A stretch of DNA of 7,056 nt, taken from the NCBI GenBank assembly GCA_016292295.1, contig JADNEJ010000618.1, forward strand, positions 1-7,056, read 5' to 3'. The notes below the pieces were generated by a model that worked only from the letters and a program-made list of their open reading frames with translations, had not been told where the DNA came from and searched no databases. Position 1 is the first letter of the stretch, and each line of letters opens with the position of its first letter. Below, one piece after another: positions 6,522-7,056 of this stretch. The translations under genes were made by a program, and so were the position numbers. The stretch comes from Candidatus Thiodictyon intracellulare (GTDB taxonomy: Bacteria; Pseudomonadota; Gammaproteobacteria; Chromatiales; Chromatiaceae).

Positions 6522-6854
6522 ATGTCTGCACCCCTGACCAGCGAGCACCTGACGCTGACCTCGCCCGCCGTGGCCAAGGTGAGCGAGCTTTTCAACTAAG
6601 TCGACGACAGCATCCAGGGGGGCGCGTCTTCGCCACCGCCGGCGGTTGCAGCGGGGTCGGCTTCGGAATGACCTTTACCGACGAGATCGACGACGGCGTG
6701 CTGTCCTGCGATGGCTTCAAGGTCGTGGTGGACGACGAGACCCTGGGCCACCTGCGTGGCGTGGAGATCGATTACGTCGATGACGATGAGAGTGGCCCAC
6801 TTCCGCTTCAACATCCGCTTCAACAACCCACCGCGGGCCGAAGGTGGCGGCTGA
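6522..6854 (+). pseudogene. A-type (HesB/IscA/ErpA-like) Fe-S carrier gene, multiply disrupted
   Basis: A-type carriers hold Fe-S clusters or iron and deliver them to apoproteins. The frame begins MSAPLTSEHLTLTSPAVAKV, reaches SELFN, and stops at TAA (6597-6599). VDDSIQG continues after it. A G-run at 6617-6622 is one base short, after which the frame gives RVFATAGGCSGVGFGMTF, FKVVVDDETLGHLRG and VEIDYVDDDESG. A surplus C at 6796-6798 then shifts to HFRFNIRFNNPP, ending at TGA 6852-6854. The repaired product is about 110 aa, normal for the family. The GGCSG cysteine (residue 43) is present, but the C-terminal CxC is not seen. The tail may itself be frame-shifted: another frame reads NPTAG-like codons and an Ala-rich tail to TGA at 6904-6906. 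Stop and indels may reflect decay or poor sequence near the contig end. Confidence 0.75.
6802..6825 (+). repeat. 12-bp tandem duplication in the Fe-S carrier pseudogene
   Basis: TCCGCTTCAACA occurs twice in direct succession at 6802-6813 and 6814-6825. It adds four codons, turning the family-like FRFNNP into FRFNIRFNNP. The event is in frame and could be replication slippage or an assembly artefact. Confidence 0.7.
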
Positions 6855-6906
6855 GGCGACTGCGGTTTCCATTCAGGCGGCGGCTCCGGCGGCGGTTGCT
6901 CCCTGA

Positions 6907-7042
6907 TCCGGCGGGGGCCGGGCCCGCCCCCCGTGGGCCCCCACGTGGGGGATCCCCGGGGGGGCGGTGGGGGGGGGGGGGGGGGGGGGGTGGGGGGGGG
7001 GGGAACAGGGCGATGGGGAAGTCTGTGGGAGGAGGGAAAGAA
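6907..7042. other. G-rich low-complexity tail without genes
   Basis: Nothing coding is visible here. The stretch includes a 14-bp palindrome CCCCCACGTGGGGG (6938-6951), then a run of 22 G (6969-6990), one T, and 12 G (6992-7003). Long G homopolymers after lesion-rich sequence are typical of two-colour short-read artefacts at a contig end. A natural G-quadruplex-forming tract is the alternative. Proline-rich reading frames on the minus strand across it are meaningless. Confidence 0.7.
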
Positions 7043-7056
7043 GCAATTAGCAATTA
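7043..7056 (+). repeat. 7-bp tandem repeat at the right edge
   Basis: GCAATTA occurs twice in succession up to the last base of the window. It is AT-rich, unlike everything before it. With only two short units its significance is low; it may be an assembly-edge artefact. Confidence 0.4.

Noticed and set aside
6820..7053. Proline-rich minus-strand frame
   Set aside because: Its poly-proline is simply the complement of the G-runs, and it overlaps the Fe-S carrier pseudogene antisense.

Overview
This window looks like chromosomal DNA from a high-GC gammaproteobacterium, most likely a purple sulfur bacterium (Chromatiaceae). The inference rests on the thiD-thiE-hemL gene order divergent from a rubredoxin gene, the DedA/PAP2/LssY fusion protein, a DUF5063-type gene, and a DUF6444/IS66-type transposase start at the left edge. 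No single feature fixes the genus.

Layout. Positions 1-105 (minus) are the N-terminal 35 codons of a transposase-like gene that runs off the left edge. Positions 106-691 hold no gene. They contain several hairpins and a roughly 230-bp element with MITE-like architecture: a 15-bp perfect inverted repeat, a possible 7-bp target duplication, and a perfect 22-bp tandem repeat at one end. Positions 692-5508 are a compact minus-strand cluster transcribed thiD -> thiE -> hemL -> DedA/PAP2/LssY membrane protein. thiD/thiE and thiE/hemL each overlap by 4 nt (ATGA), and hemL is followed 40 nt later by the membrane protein. Positions 5509-5660 are a divergent intergenic region, and 5661-5825 is an intact 54-aa rubredoxin gene on the plus strand. 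Downstream of it are two broken genes on the same strand. The first is a DUF5063-like gene (5909-6440) with a nonsense codon and a +1 frameshift. The second is an A-type (HesB/IscA/ErpA-like) Fe-S carrier gene (6522-6854) with a nonsense codon, at least two frameshifts and a 12-bp tandem duplication. The window ends in extremely G-rich, low-complexity sequence (about 6907-7003).

Function. The minus-strand cluster couples thiamin synthesis (ThiD makes HMP-PP, ThiE joins it to the thiazole phosphate) with the last step of 5-aminolevulinate synthesis (HemL), the entry to haem, sirohaem and, in a phototroph, bacteriochlorophyll. The plus-strand genes have an iron/redox flavour: rubredoxin, DUF5063 protein, A-type Fe-S carrier.

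Points most worth a second look are: the PAP2 domain of the membrane protein, which keeps its fold motifs but has lost both catalytic histidines and the aspartate; the MITE-like element; and the rising density of lesions from 5900 to the right edge. The last is best explained either by genuine decay of a rubredoxin/Fe-S gene group or by poor sequence quality next to a contig end. The poly-G tract favours the latter.
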